DNA of 6,600 bases from Anaerolineae bacterium (lineage in GTDB: Bacteria > Chloroflexota > Anaerolineae > B4-G1 > SLSP01). The stretch spans positions 1 through 6,600 of the forward strand of contig JAIOSN010000142.1 of assembly GCA_021107605.1 (NCBI GenBank). The letters run 5' to 3'. The position numbers were made by a program, and so were the translations under genes. Within the stretch, counting starts at the first letter, position 1; the number at the start of each line of letters is the position of its first letter. This document shows, one piece after another, positions 1 through 5,067 of this stretch. The notes beneath the pieces are model-generated. The model made no database searches and was not told the DNA's origin. It saw nothing but the letters and a program-made list of their open reading frames with translations.

Positions 1-8
1 GCTTAAAC

Positions 9-29
9 TTTTGACCTTTGACTTTCGAC
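9..29. repeat. three tandem heptamers (TTTTGAC, CTTTGAC, TTTCGAC)
   Basis: Three back-to-back 7-bp units lie at 9-15, 16-22 and 23-29, each ending in GAC and differing by one or two bases. They sit ten bases beyond the lexA stop codon. The array may continue outside the window. No function is assigned. Confidence 0.5.
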
Positions 30-38
30 TATGGTAAT

Positions 39-680
39 TTACCCCATCTGCCGGATGACCATGACTACCTTACCTTGCACACGGACATTTTCGGCCGGCT
101 CGTAGAAAGGTTCCATGGTGGGATTAGCCGGTTGCAGCCGGACTTGATTACCTTCATAATAAAGTTTCTTCAGGGTGGTCTCACCGGGGTCATCTAACCA
201 GACGGCGGCCATCTGTCCATTTTCCACCCGCTCCTGCTGCCGGATAATAACCATGTCGCCATCATTGATGAGCGCGTCGATCATAGAGTTCCCCTGCACG
301 GTGAGCGCGAAGAGGTCCGAAGTATCGCGTCCGAAGAGCGCCCGGCTGATTTCCACCGTCTCATCGCCGGGCAACGGCTCCACGCTGATGGGGGCGCTGG
401 CGACGATGTAACCCAGATAGGGGACGGAGACAACTTCCTCTGCCGCGTGGGCAAACGGCTCCGCAGCTCCAAGCAGCTGAATGCCTCGCGAAATACGATT
501 GTCGCGAGCGATATAGCCTTTCTCCTCTAACTGGTCTAGATAGTAAGTAACGTGTGAAGTAGAGGCGATACCGGTGGCCCCGCCAATCTCACGCAGGCTA
601 GGGGGATAGTCATGTTCATCTCGATAGGCTTTAATAAAATCTAGGATCTGCTGCGGCTTCTGCTTCAGTTCGGCCTTCAT
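39..680 (-). CDS. lexA: LexA, SOS-response transcriptional repressor and self-cleaving serine peptidase (S24)
   Basis: LexA represses DNA-damage-response genes and inactivates itself by autoproteolysis when RecA filaments form. The 213-residue product has an N-terminal winged helix-turn-helix (about residues 1-70, with PPSLREIG and TSHVTYYLDQLEEKGYI) and a C-terminal S24 peptidase domain (about 85-213). The catalytic dyad is Ser132 in QGNSM and Lys171 in TTLKKL. Aligning VPYLGYIVASAPIS with the family places the scissile bond at Ala94-Ser95, where most LexA proteins have Ala-Gly. The frame is open further upstream to 848, but the ATG at 680 is chosen because AGGAGAGG lies just before it, the family N-terminus (MKAELKQKPQQIL) begins there, and the promoter lies between 680 and 848. 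It is transcribed alone, downstream of the rplL terminator, and is autoregulated through the LexA box in its promoter. The assignment is secure. Confidence 0.97.
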   Translation of the reverse strand: MKAELKQKPQQILDFIKAYRDEHDYPPSLREIGGATGIASTSHVTYYLDQLEEKGYIARDNRISRGIQLLGAAEPFAHAAEEVVSVPYLGYIVASAPISVEPLPGDETVEISRALFGRDTSDLFALTVQGNSMIDALINDGDMVIIRQQERVENGQMAAVWLDDPGETTLKKLYYEGNQVRLQPANPTMEPFYEPAENVRVQGKVVMVIRQMG

Positions 681-701
681 GTCTTCCTCTCCTGGGGTTG
701 A

Positions 702-730
702 ATCCCAAATATCCCAATCTCTTATCCCAA
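702..730 (-). repeat. three TTGGGAT heptamers in the lexA 5' leader
   Basis: ATCCCAA (TTGGGAT on the coding strand) occurs at 702-708, 711-717 and 724-730. The upstream copy begins at the last base of the lexA -10 box and the others lie in the presumed untranslated leader. Spacing (13 and 9 bases) is irregular. It could be an additional protein site or chance. Confidence 0.4.
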
Positions 731-758
731 TTATATTGGAACATTTGTTCCATGTCAA
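730..758 (-). promoter_or_regulatory. lexA sigma70-type promoter
   Basis: On the minus strand a perfect -35 TTGACA (758-753) and a perfect -10 TATAAT (735-730) are separated by 17 bases. The predicted start is near 723, giving a leader of about 43 bases before the lexA ATG. Both hexamers match the consensus exactly. Confidence 0.92.
737..752. promoter_or_regulatory. LexA operator (SOS box), Gram-positive type
   Basis: TGGAACAAATGTTCCA (minus strand) is a palindrome with 7-bp arms and contains GAAC-N4-GTTC, the LexA box known from Bacillus and actinobacteria. It fills the spacer between the -35 and -10 boxes, so bound LexA would block RNA polymerase. This is a classical autoregulation layout. 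Confidence 0.9.
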
Positions 759-827
759 GGAGCTGCTTGAAGTTGATTGATGATGACCGTAGTACCAGAA
801 CGGTAGCTGTGTGGGAAGTCGTAGCCC

Positions 828-865
828 AAAAGACAAAACCCTCTCCATGTTTAGGAGAGGGTTTT
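828..865 (-). terminator. intrinsic terminator after rplL
   Basis: On the minus strand AAAACCCTCTCC and GGAGAGGGTTTT form a perfect 12-bp stem (865-854 with 846-835) with a 7-base loop, followed by GTCTTTT. It begins 23 bases after the rplL stop and ends the long ribosomal operon before the lexA promoter. Confidence 0.88.
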
Positions 866-888
866 GAGCTTGAAAAAGAGTGGTCGTA

Positions 889-1260
889 TTACTTGAGCTC
901 GATTTTGGCGCCGGCGTCTTCGAGTGTCGCTTTTGCGTCTTCAGCCGCCTCTTTGGAAACGGCTTCCATAATGGCTACGGGGGCGCTCTCAACTAATTCC
1001 TTGGCCTCGCGCAGTCCCAAAGTAGTGATCTGGCGGACTGCTTTGATGACGTTAATTTTCTTGGGCCCGAAGTCTTTAAGAATGACGTCGAACTCAGTCT
1101 GCTCTTCTTCCGGCTCTGCGGCGGCGGCGGGCATAGCGGCCATCGCCATAGGCGCTGCAGCGCTGACACCTAATTTATCCTCAAGTGCCTTCACCAAGTC
1201 GCTGGCTTCCATCAAAGTAAGGGCACTAATTTCCTCTACCAATTTTGCTAAATCTGCCAT
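889..1260 (-). CDS. rplL: large ribosomal subunit protein bL12 (L7/L12)
   Basis: bL12 is the multicopy stalk protein that binds the L10 C-terminal helix and recruits translational GTPases (EF-Tu, EF-G, IF2). The 123-residue length is typical. Residues 1-32 form the dimerisation domain, about 33-51 are an Ala/Pro-rich flexible hinge, and 53-123 form the factor-binding domain with the hallmark FDVILKDFGPKKINVIKAVR and GLREAKELVESAP motifs. The ATG follows AGAGGTG at normal spacing. It lies 34 bases after rplJ and is the last gene of the operon, followed by a terminator. In many bacteria rpoB follows; here it does not. The assignment is secure. Confidence 0.98.
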   Translation of the reverse strand: MADLAKLVEEISALTLMEASDLVKALEDKLGVSAAAPMAMAAMPAAAAEPEEEQTEFDVILKDFGPKKINVIKAVRQITTLGLREAKELVESAPVAIMEAVSKEAAEDAKATLEDAGAKIELK

Positions 1261-1294
1261 AAAAACACCTCTTCTGTTTAGTTTAATTTGTTAT

Positions 1295-1852
1295 TTAGGC
1301 GGCGTCCGCAATGGTCTCGTCGCCTTCTTCCAACTTGTCAATATAAGCCTGTACCACATTGAGTATTTGCCGGATTCTGCCAGCCACTTCCCCCACTGTC
1401 TGGGTAGCCGGAGCATTGATCGTAGCCAATACTTTGGAGAACATCACGTCGCGCGAAGGTAATTCCGCCAAACGAGCTGTTTCCTCGGCGTTGTAGAAAC
1501 GTCCCTCAACTAAAGCCCCTTTGATATTGAACTCGCCGTTCTCCATATCACCAGCGAAGTTTTTGAAAACTTTAGCCAGCGGTGGAGCATCTCGATGACA
1601 AAAAGCCACCAAGGTAGGTCCGTCAATCATGCCCTCCGGGGTTTCGTAAGAGCTTGCTTCGATGACGCGCTGAAAAAGAGTATTTTTAATCACAAAGACT
1701 TGCCCCTCTTTTTCACGGGCTTCTCTGCGCAGCTCTTCCATTTGAGGCACATTCAAGCTCTTATAATGTGCAAAAATGGCCCCTTGGGAACTTTGTAACT
1801 GCTGCGTGTACTCAGTAACCAATTCCTCTTTACGTATACGTGAAATAGCCAA
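1295..1852 (-). CDS. rplJ: large ribosomal subunit protein uL10 (L10)
   Basis: uL10 forms the stalk base, binding 23S rRNA with L11 through its N-terminal domain and L12 dimers through its C-terminal helix. At 185 residues it is somewhat longer than the roughly 165 of E. coli. The N-terminal domain (about 1-135) carries family motifs such as FAHYKSLNVPQMEELRRE and VIKNTL. The C-terminal helix (about 150-177, GEVAGRIRQILNVVQAYIDKL) is the L12 platform, and its length may set how many dimers bind. The start codon is TTG (1852-1850), supported by an unusually complete Shine-Dalgarno sequence and the family N-terminus MAISRIRKEELV. Expression is probably controlled by the L10 leader just upstream. 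Confidence 0.97.
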   Translation of the reverse strand: MAISRIRKEELVTEYTQQLQSSQGAIFAHYKSLNVPQMEELRREAREKEGQVFVIKNTLFQRVIEASSYETPEGMIDGPTLVAFCHRDAPPLAKVFKNFAGDMENGEFNIKGALVEGRFYNAEETARLAELPSRDVMFSKVLATINAPATQTVGEVAGRIRQILNVVQAYIDKLEEGDETIADAA

Positions 1853-1858
1853 CCTCTC

Positions 1859-1869
1859 TCACCTCCTTA
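1859..1869 (-). promoter_or_regulatory. very strong ribosome binding site for TTG-start rplJ
   Basis: TAAGGAGGTGA (minus strand) is fully complementary to the usual 3' end of 16S rRNA and lies six bases before the TTG start codon. It fixes the start of rplJ and probably compensates for the weak codon. Confidence 0.88.
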
Positions 1870-1887
1870 TTATTGATCTTAAGCTAC

Positions 1888-1929
1888 AAAAAAACTGGCC
1901 CCATGTCTACCGACACAAGGACCAGTTTT
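1888..1929 (-). terminator. attenuator terminator of the L10 leader
   Basis: On the minus strand AAAACTGGTCC (1929-1919) pairs with GGGCCAGTTTT (1901-1891), 11 bp with one G-U pair, followed by further T residues to 1888. It sits between rplA and rplJ, before the rplJ ribosome binding site, so it would cut transcription of rplJ-rplL when formed. It competes with the antiterminator pairing described for the leader. Confidence 0.88.
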
Positions 1930-1998
1930 ACACTCGGTTATCTGTCCTTGCCTCGGCAGGTAATTAAGTGTATTAACACTCCTGCGGTCTTCGGCAAA
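1888..1998 (-). promoter_or_regulatory. L10 leader (autoregulatory mRNA element of rplJ-rplL)
   Basis: The rplA-rplJ gap holds the bacterial L10-leader fold. P1 is TTTGCC (1998-1993) with GGCAAG (1952-1947). A kink-turn-like internal loop follows, GAAGACC opposite CGA. P2 is GCAGG (1985-1981) with CCTGC (1960-1956). P3 is AGTGT (1980-1976) with ACACT (1971-1967), followed by an unpaired TTAATTA-like joint. Downstream, CAAGGAC (1950-1944) is complementary to GTCCTTG (1922-1916). This pairing uses part of the P1 3' strand and part of the terminator 5' arm, so it works as an antiterminator. Known biology of the family: the L10-L12 complex binds the kink-turn. Inference: binding stabilises P1, frees the terminator and reduces rplJL transcription. 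Confidence 0.9.
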
Positions 1999-2034
1999 CA
2001 GGGATTTGAACTTTTTATGATGTTACTAGTCAGA

Positions 2035-2748
2035 TTACTCCATCGCCAGAGCGACCAACGGCTCAACTTTGACACCAGGCCCCATCGTAGGAGCCAGGGT
2101 TACGCGCCGTATGTAAGTTACCTTGTTAATTGCTGCGGGTCTGACGCGCCGCAAAGTTGACATAATGGCAGTCATATTCCCCAGTAATTTTTCGGTGGTA
2201 AAACTAACCTTCCCGATAGGGAAATGCAGGTTCCCGGAACGATCTAGCCGGTACTCAACCTGTCCAGCCTTAGAAGCCTTAATTGCCGCTGCTAAATCAT
2301 CGGCGGGGACCATGGTGCCGGTCTTGGGATTGGGCATCAAGCCCCGCGGCCCTAATACACGACCTAAGCGACCAACTTTCGCCATCATCTGCGGTATGGC
2401 AATGGTTACATCGAAGTCTGTCCAACCATCCATAATCCGTTGGATACCCTCATCACTGGTGATAACATGATCAGCACCGGCTTCTTCAGCGATAGCTTGA
2501 ACGTCCGGGGTAGCGAAAACCACCACACGCACGGTAGTTCCCAACCCGTGTGGCAACTGAACCATCCCTCGAATTTGTTGATCTGCATGGCGCGGGTCCA
2601 AGCCTGTGCGCACGTGCATCTCAACCGTCGCGTCGAAACTGGCGTAACTCACCTCTTTTACCAAGCTAACAGCCTCTTCCGGATTATACTCTCGCTCGCG
2701 CTCAACCTTTTCCAGCGCGGCCAGATATTTTTTCCCATGTTTTACCAT
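2035..2748 (-). CDS. rplA: large ribosomal subunit protein uL1 (L1)
   Basis: uL1 forms the mobile L1 stalk on 23S rRNA that helps release E-site tRNA. In many bacteria it also represses its own rplK-rplA mRNA. The 237-residue length is normal. Visible family features are the basic N-terminus MVKHGKKYLAAL, the signature VLGPRGLMPNPKTGTM (about residues 131-146) and the C-terminal TLAPTMGPGVKVE. The ATG is preceded by AAGGAG with six bases of spacing. It lies 55 bases after rplK, with which it presumably forms a translational unit, and is separated from rplJ by the L10 leader. Nothing unusual is seen in the protein. Confidence 0.98.
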   Translation of the reverse strand: MVKHGKKYLAALEKVEREREYNPEEAVSLVKEVSYASFDATVEMHVRTGLDPRHADQQIRGMVQLPHGLGTTVRVVVFATPDVQAIAEEAGADHVITSDEGIQRIMDGWTDFDVTIAIPQMMAKVGRLGRVLGPRGLMPNPKTGTMVPADDLAAAIKASKAGQVEYRLDRSGNLHFPIGKVSFTTEKLLGNMTAIMSTLRRVRPAAINKVTYIRRVTLAPTMGPGVKVEPLVALAME

Positions 2749-2803
2749 TTCATACTCCTTGTGGTATTAGCAGGCGGTTAAACCCTCCCACGTTAGTTAT
2801 AAT

Positions 2804-3235
2804 TTACTCTTTGATTAGCACGCCCATACTGCGGGCTGTCCCGGCAATCATCCGTTCGGCGGCCTCAATATCATGTGCATTGAGGTCTTTCATCTTCTGC
2901 TCCGCGATCTCCCGTACTTGCTGGGGGGTTACACTCCCTACCTTATCTTGATTTGGTTTTGAGGAACCCTTGGGTATCCCCGCCGCTTTGCGCAACAGGT
3001 CAGCAGTTGGAGGGGTCTTGAGAATGAAATCAAAGGATGAATCCCGATAAATAGTGATCTCGGCTGGGATGATGTTCCCTGCCAGGTGCCCCGTCTTAGC
3101 ATTATACTGCTTGCAGAAACCCATCAAATTAATACCATGTTGTGCCAAAGCAGGACCAATGGGCGGGGCAGGATTGGCTTGACCAGCCGGAATCTGCAAT
3201 TTCACTACTGCCTTCACCTTTTTTTTCTTTGCCAT
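2804..3235 (-). CDS. rplK: large ribosomal subunit protein uL11 (L11)
   Basis: uL11 binds the GTPase-associated region of 23S rRNA together with L10 and is needed for RelA activation. It is also the protein partner of the thiopeptide-antibiotic site. The 143-residue length is typical. The N-terminal domain shows KLQIPAGQANPAPPIGPAL and GINLMGFCKQYNAKT. The C-terminal RNA-binding domain shows the usual GSVTPQQVREIAEQKM and GTARSMGV. The ATG at 3235 is preceded by AAGGGAG with nine bases of spacing, and part of this site is paired in a predicted hairpin. It lies 64 bases after nusG, and rplA follows. Confidence 0.98.
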   Translation of the reverse strand: MAKKKKVKAVVKLQIPAGQANPAPPIGPALAQHGINLMGFCKQYNAKTGHLAGNIIPAEITIYRDSSFDFILKTPPTADLLRKAAGIPKGSSKPNQDKVGSVTPQQVREIAEQKMKDLNAHDIEAAERMIAGTARSMGVLIKE

Positions 3236-3240
3236 CTTCC

Positions 3241-3270
3241 TAAACTCCCTTAAATCTTATCCGAAGTTTA
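3241..3270 (-). promoter_or_regulatory. hairpin sequestering the rplK ribosome binding site
   Basis: In the nusG-rplK gap TAAACTTC (3270-3263, minus strand) can pair with GGAGTTTA (3248-3241), 8 bp with one G-U pair and a 14-base loop. The 3' arm includes GGAG of the rplK Shine-Dalgarno sequence (3251-3245). It could be a translational control site, for example for L1, but I did not recognise the L1 consensus. Confidence 0.4.
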
Positions 3271-3299
3271 CAAAAACCTCGCTGGTTAATTATGCTATA

Positions 3300-4211
3300 T
3301 TATGCTTTTTCAATTTGTAAGAAATCCAATTCTACAGGGGTCTCACGTCCAAAGAAGGAGACCAACACATGTAATTTCGCACGCGCCTCGTCAACATCTT
3401 GCACTACCCCAATAAAATCAATGAAAGGACCTTCTATAATCCGCACCTTCTCGTTAATCTTGAACGTGGTTCGTAGACGAGGAGGCTCTGCCTCCATACG
3501 ATGTAGGATTGATTTTACCTGCTCGCGGCGTAACGGAACCGGTTTATGGCCCGTTCCTACAAACCCGGTGACACCAGGCGTGTTGCGCACCATGTACCAG
3601 GCGTCTTCAGTATAAATCATCTGAACCAGAATGTAGCCCGGATAGAGGCAACGCTCTACCGTCTCTCGTTCGCCACTTTTAATCTCGATTTCCTCAATGG
3701 TAGGAACAACCACCTGGTAAATGCTATCCTGCATCCCCATAGATTCAACCCGTTGTTGTAGGTTGTGTTGCACCTTCTGCTCCGAACCGGAATAACAATG
3801 TATCACAAACCAATTTTTTAGCTTAGCATCTGGTCGCTCTTCGTCGGCGAAAGGGTCAGGAAGTAGATCACCAGCTGGCATTTCCCGGAGCAACCGCTCT
3901 TGAAGTTCCACAGGGGATAGGTCTAGGTCTTCCTCTGGGAGTGATACCTCTTCCTTTGGGAGTGATACCTCTTCCGGTTCTGGTTCCGGCTCGGATATGG
4001 GCGTGGTGGCGGGAACGACCAGCTCCGTACTCTCCGGCTCGGTTTCCAGAGGAGCAATTTCCACACTCTCCTCTTCCTCCACCTCGGTATCCATCTCAAA
4101 ACGGCTCAACAGCTCCTCTGGAGAGAGATGCGCATCTAGACCTGACGCGCTCAGCTCGTTCATCTCAGTATTTACTTCCACTTCTTTTTCCAGAGAGCGT
4201 TCTTCTAACAT
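3300..4211 (-). CDS. nusG: NusG transcription termination/antitermination factor with long acidic N-terminal extension
   Basis: NusG binds RNA polymerase through its NGN domain and contacts ribosomal protein S10 or Rho through its KOW domain. The NGN domain starts near residue 131 (KNWFVIHCYSGSEQKV) and includes CLYPGYILVQM and NTPGVTGFVG. The KOW domain covers about 250-303 (NEKVRIIEGPFIDFIGVVQDVD). The protein is 303 residues against about 180 in E. coli. The excess is a low-complexity, Glu/Pro-rich, strongly acidic segment over residues 1-129, probably disordered. Acidic N-terminal extensions are known in actinobacterial NusG. The ATG at 4211 lies seven bases after the secE stop and only a weak GAGG is present, so translation is probably coupled to secE. 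A later start (Met16 or Met111) cannot be excluded. Confidence 0.95.
   Translation of the reverse strand: MLEERSLEKEVEVNTEMNELSASGLDAHLSPEELLSRFEMDTEVEEEESVEIAPLETEPESTELVVPATTPISEPEPEPEEVSLPKEEVSLPEEDLDLSPVELQERLLREMPAGDLLPDPFADEERPDAKLKNWFVIHCYSGSEQKVQHNLQQRVESMGMQDSIYQVVVPTIEEIEIKSGERETVERCLYPGYILVQMIYTEDAWYMVRNTPGVTGFVGTGHKPVPLRREQVKSILHRMEAEPPRLRTTFKINEKVRIIEGPFIDFIGVVQDVDEARAKLHVLVSFFGRETPVELDFLQIEKA
3936..3975. repeat. 21-bp tandem duplication inside nusG
   Basis: A 19-base sequence, TGGGAGTGATACCTCTTCC, occurs at 3936-3954 and again at 3957-3975, a period of 21 bases. In the protein this gives EEVSLPK followed by EEVSLPE (about residues 80-93) in the acidic extension. It is an in-frame duplication in a presumably disordered region. 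Confidence 0.85.
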
Positions 4212-4225
4212 GGCTTGCTCAAGCC
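4212..4225 (-). promoter_or_regulatory. small hairpin at the secE-nusG junction
   Basis: GGCTTGAGCAAGCC (minus strand 4225-4212) is an inverted repeat that ends exactly at the nusG ATG. It contains the secE stop codon (TGA, 4221-4219) and two bases of the only candidate nusG ribosome binding site (GAGG, 4227-4224). A ribosome finishing secE would open it, which suggests translational coupling. Confidence 0.45.
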
Positions 4226-4518
4226 TCGTCTACTTGTCCAACCATGACGGTCGCGATGGTCAAAGCCGCAGCCACAATCGCACCTAACACCATAAAAAGT
4301 ACATTCTGAGAGACAATTCCTCTCAGCAGCCATCCAAAGAAGAGATCCATGGCTCCTAATACTATAGCCATCCCCAGGGTCACTAGTCCCACCACTTTAG
4401 TAAGCCGCCAAGCTTCTTGGCGACTAGGCCAGCGCACCTTCCGCAGCTCAACGCGGGTCTCCCGAAAATAACGGATGATTGCATTTCCTGGTTTTCGTTT
4501 ATTTTTTCGGTCAGCCAT
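4219..4518 (-). CDS. secE: SecE, preprotein translocase subunit, with an extra C-terminal membrane segment
   Basis: SecE clamps SecY in the SecYEG translocon of the cytoplasmic membrane. The 99-residue product has the conserved amphipathic part RYFRETRVELRKVRWPSRQEA (about residues 16-36) followed by a membrane helix (about 42-62) ending in the typical MDLFFGWLLRGI. Single-helix bacterial SecE usually stops there. This one continues with a second hydrophobic stretch (about 73-94, VLFMVLGAIVAAALTIATVM). The ATG at 4518 is chosen because GGAGG lies six bases before it; an in-frame TTG at 4539 has no such site. nusG follows after seven bases and tRNA-Trp lies upstream, the usual order. Confidence 0.93.
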   Translation of the reverse strand: MADRKNKRKPGNAIIRYFRETRVELRKVRWPSRQEAWRLTKVVGLVTLGMAIVLGAMDLFFGWLLRGIVSQNVLFMVLGAIVAAALTIATVMVGQVDEA

Positions 4519-4555
4519 CTCTATCCTCCGTGCGCTCAAATCCCCTTACAGTATA

Positions 4556-4584
4556 GAGACACCGTCTCTGATTGACGGTGTCTC
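4556..4584 (-). other. perfect 11-bp hairpin between tRNA-Trp and secE
   Basis: GAGACACCGTC (4584-4574) and GACGGTGTCTC (4566-4556) form a perfect stem around a 7-base loop. No clear T-run follows on either strand, so a classical terminator is unlikely. It could be an RNase III processing site that separates tRNA-Trp from the secE mRNA, a partial terminator or a stability element. Confidence 0.6.
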
Positions 4585-4594
4585 ATTGAACAGG

Positions 4595-4667
4595 CAGGCG
4601 AGACAGGACTTGAACCCGTAACCTACGGTTTTGGAGACCGTTGCTCTCCCAATTGAGCTACTCGCCT
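4595..4667 (-). tRNA. tRNA-Trp (anticodon CCA)
   Basis: The 73-nt cloverleaf on the minus strand has acceptor AGGCGAG/CTCGCCT, a GCTC/GAGC D stem, anticodon loop CTCCAAA (anticodon CCA) on a perfect ACGGT/ACCGT stem, T loop TTCAAGT and discriminator G, as expected for Trp. The 3' CCA is not encoded (CCT follows). It begins nine bases after the rpmG stop and precedes secE. Confidence 0.97.
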
Positions 4668-4676
4668 ACAATTTAA

Positions 4677-4847
4677 CTACTTAGTCTCGCGGTGCAGGGT
4701 ATGCTGCCGGCAACGCGAACAATACCGCTTCAATTCTAAACGTCCACGATCATTATGCCGATTCTTTTCGGTCAGATAATTCTGTTCCTTACACACCGTA
4801 CACGCGAGTGTAATGCTGGGTCTAGCAGATTTTTTCTTTTTAGCCAT
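4677..4847 (-). CDS. rpmG: large ribosomal subunit protein bL33 (zinc-binding form)
   Basis: bL33 is a small protein of the 50S subunit near the E site. The 56-residue product, MAKKKKSARPSITLACTVC onward, contains two Cys pairs, C16-x2-C19 and C43-x2-C46, so it is the zinc-ribbon (C+) version. EQNYLTEKNRHNDRGRLELKRY is characteristic of the family. The ATG is preceded by AGAGG with four bases of spacing. It is embedded between tRNA-Thr(GGU) and tRNA-Trp, nine bases from the latter, so the transcript must be processed into tRNA and mRNA. rpmG next to tRNA-Trp-secE-nusG is a widespread arrangement. Confidence 0.96.
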   Translation of the reverse strand: MAKKKKSARPSITLACTVCKEQNYLTEKNRHNDRGRLELKRYCSRCRQHTLHRETK

Positions 4848-4895
4848 GATTCCTCTGTATACTCTATAGGTTTCCTGAAGGAGCCAAATCCCTCA

Positions 4896-4968
4896 AGCCC
4901 ATGCTCGGATTTGAACCGAGGACCCCATTCTTACCAAGAATGTGCTCTACCAGCTGAGCTACATGGGC
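4896..4968 (-). tRNA. tRNA-Thr (anticodon GGU)
   Basis: The 73-nt cloverleaf has acceptor GCCCATG/CATGGGC, D stem GCTC/GAGC, anticodon loop TTGGTAA on a CATTC/GAATG stem (anticodon GGU), T stem CTCGG/CCGAG with loop TTCAAAT, and discriminator U. CCA is not encoded. It lies between tRNA-Tyr and rpmG. Confidence 0.97.
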
Positions 4969-4979
4969 ATAAAAAAAGG

Positions 4980-5061
4980 TGGGCAGAGGCGGATTCGAAC
5001 CACCGAAGGCGTTGCCAGCTGATTTACAGTCAGCCCCCTTTGTCCACTAGGGTATCTGCCC
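4980..5061 (-). tRNA. tRNA-Tyr (anticodon GUA), class II with long variable arm
   Basis: The 82-nt tRNA has acceptor GGGCAGA/TCTGCCC, anticodon loop CTGTAAA on a GCTGA/TCAGC stem (anticodon GUA), a variable arm with a GGC-AAC-GCC mini-hairpin, T stem GGTGG/CCGCC with loop TTCGAAT, and discriminator A. CC follows but the final A is not encoded. It is six bases downstream of tRNA-Thr(UGU). Confidence 0.97.
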
Positions 5062-5067
5062 ACAAAA

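Noticed and set aside
681..848. N-terminal extension of LexA up to the ATG at 848.
   Set aside because: It would run through the promoter, the LexA box and part of the rplL terminator. The ATG at 680 has a good ribosome binding site and the family N-terminus.
698..1462. A 254-codon plus-strand reading frame across the lexA promoter and rplL-rplJ region.
   Set aside because: It is antisense to rplL and part of rplJ, has no family resemblance, and crosses the terminator and promoter of the real genes.
4519..4539. Seven extra N-terminal residues of SecE from a TTG at 4539.
   Set aside because: No ribosome binding site precedes the TTG, and the GGAGG within this stretch serves the ATG at 4518.
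4556..4584. Intrinsic terminator between tRNA-Trp and secE.
   Set aside because: The stem is perfect, but neither side is followed by a T-run, and termination here would cut off essential genes.
4540..4594. Separate secE promoter using TATACT at 4555-4550.
   Set aside because: No acceptable -35 lies 16-18 bases upstream; that position is occupied by the hairpin stem.
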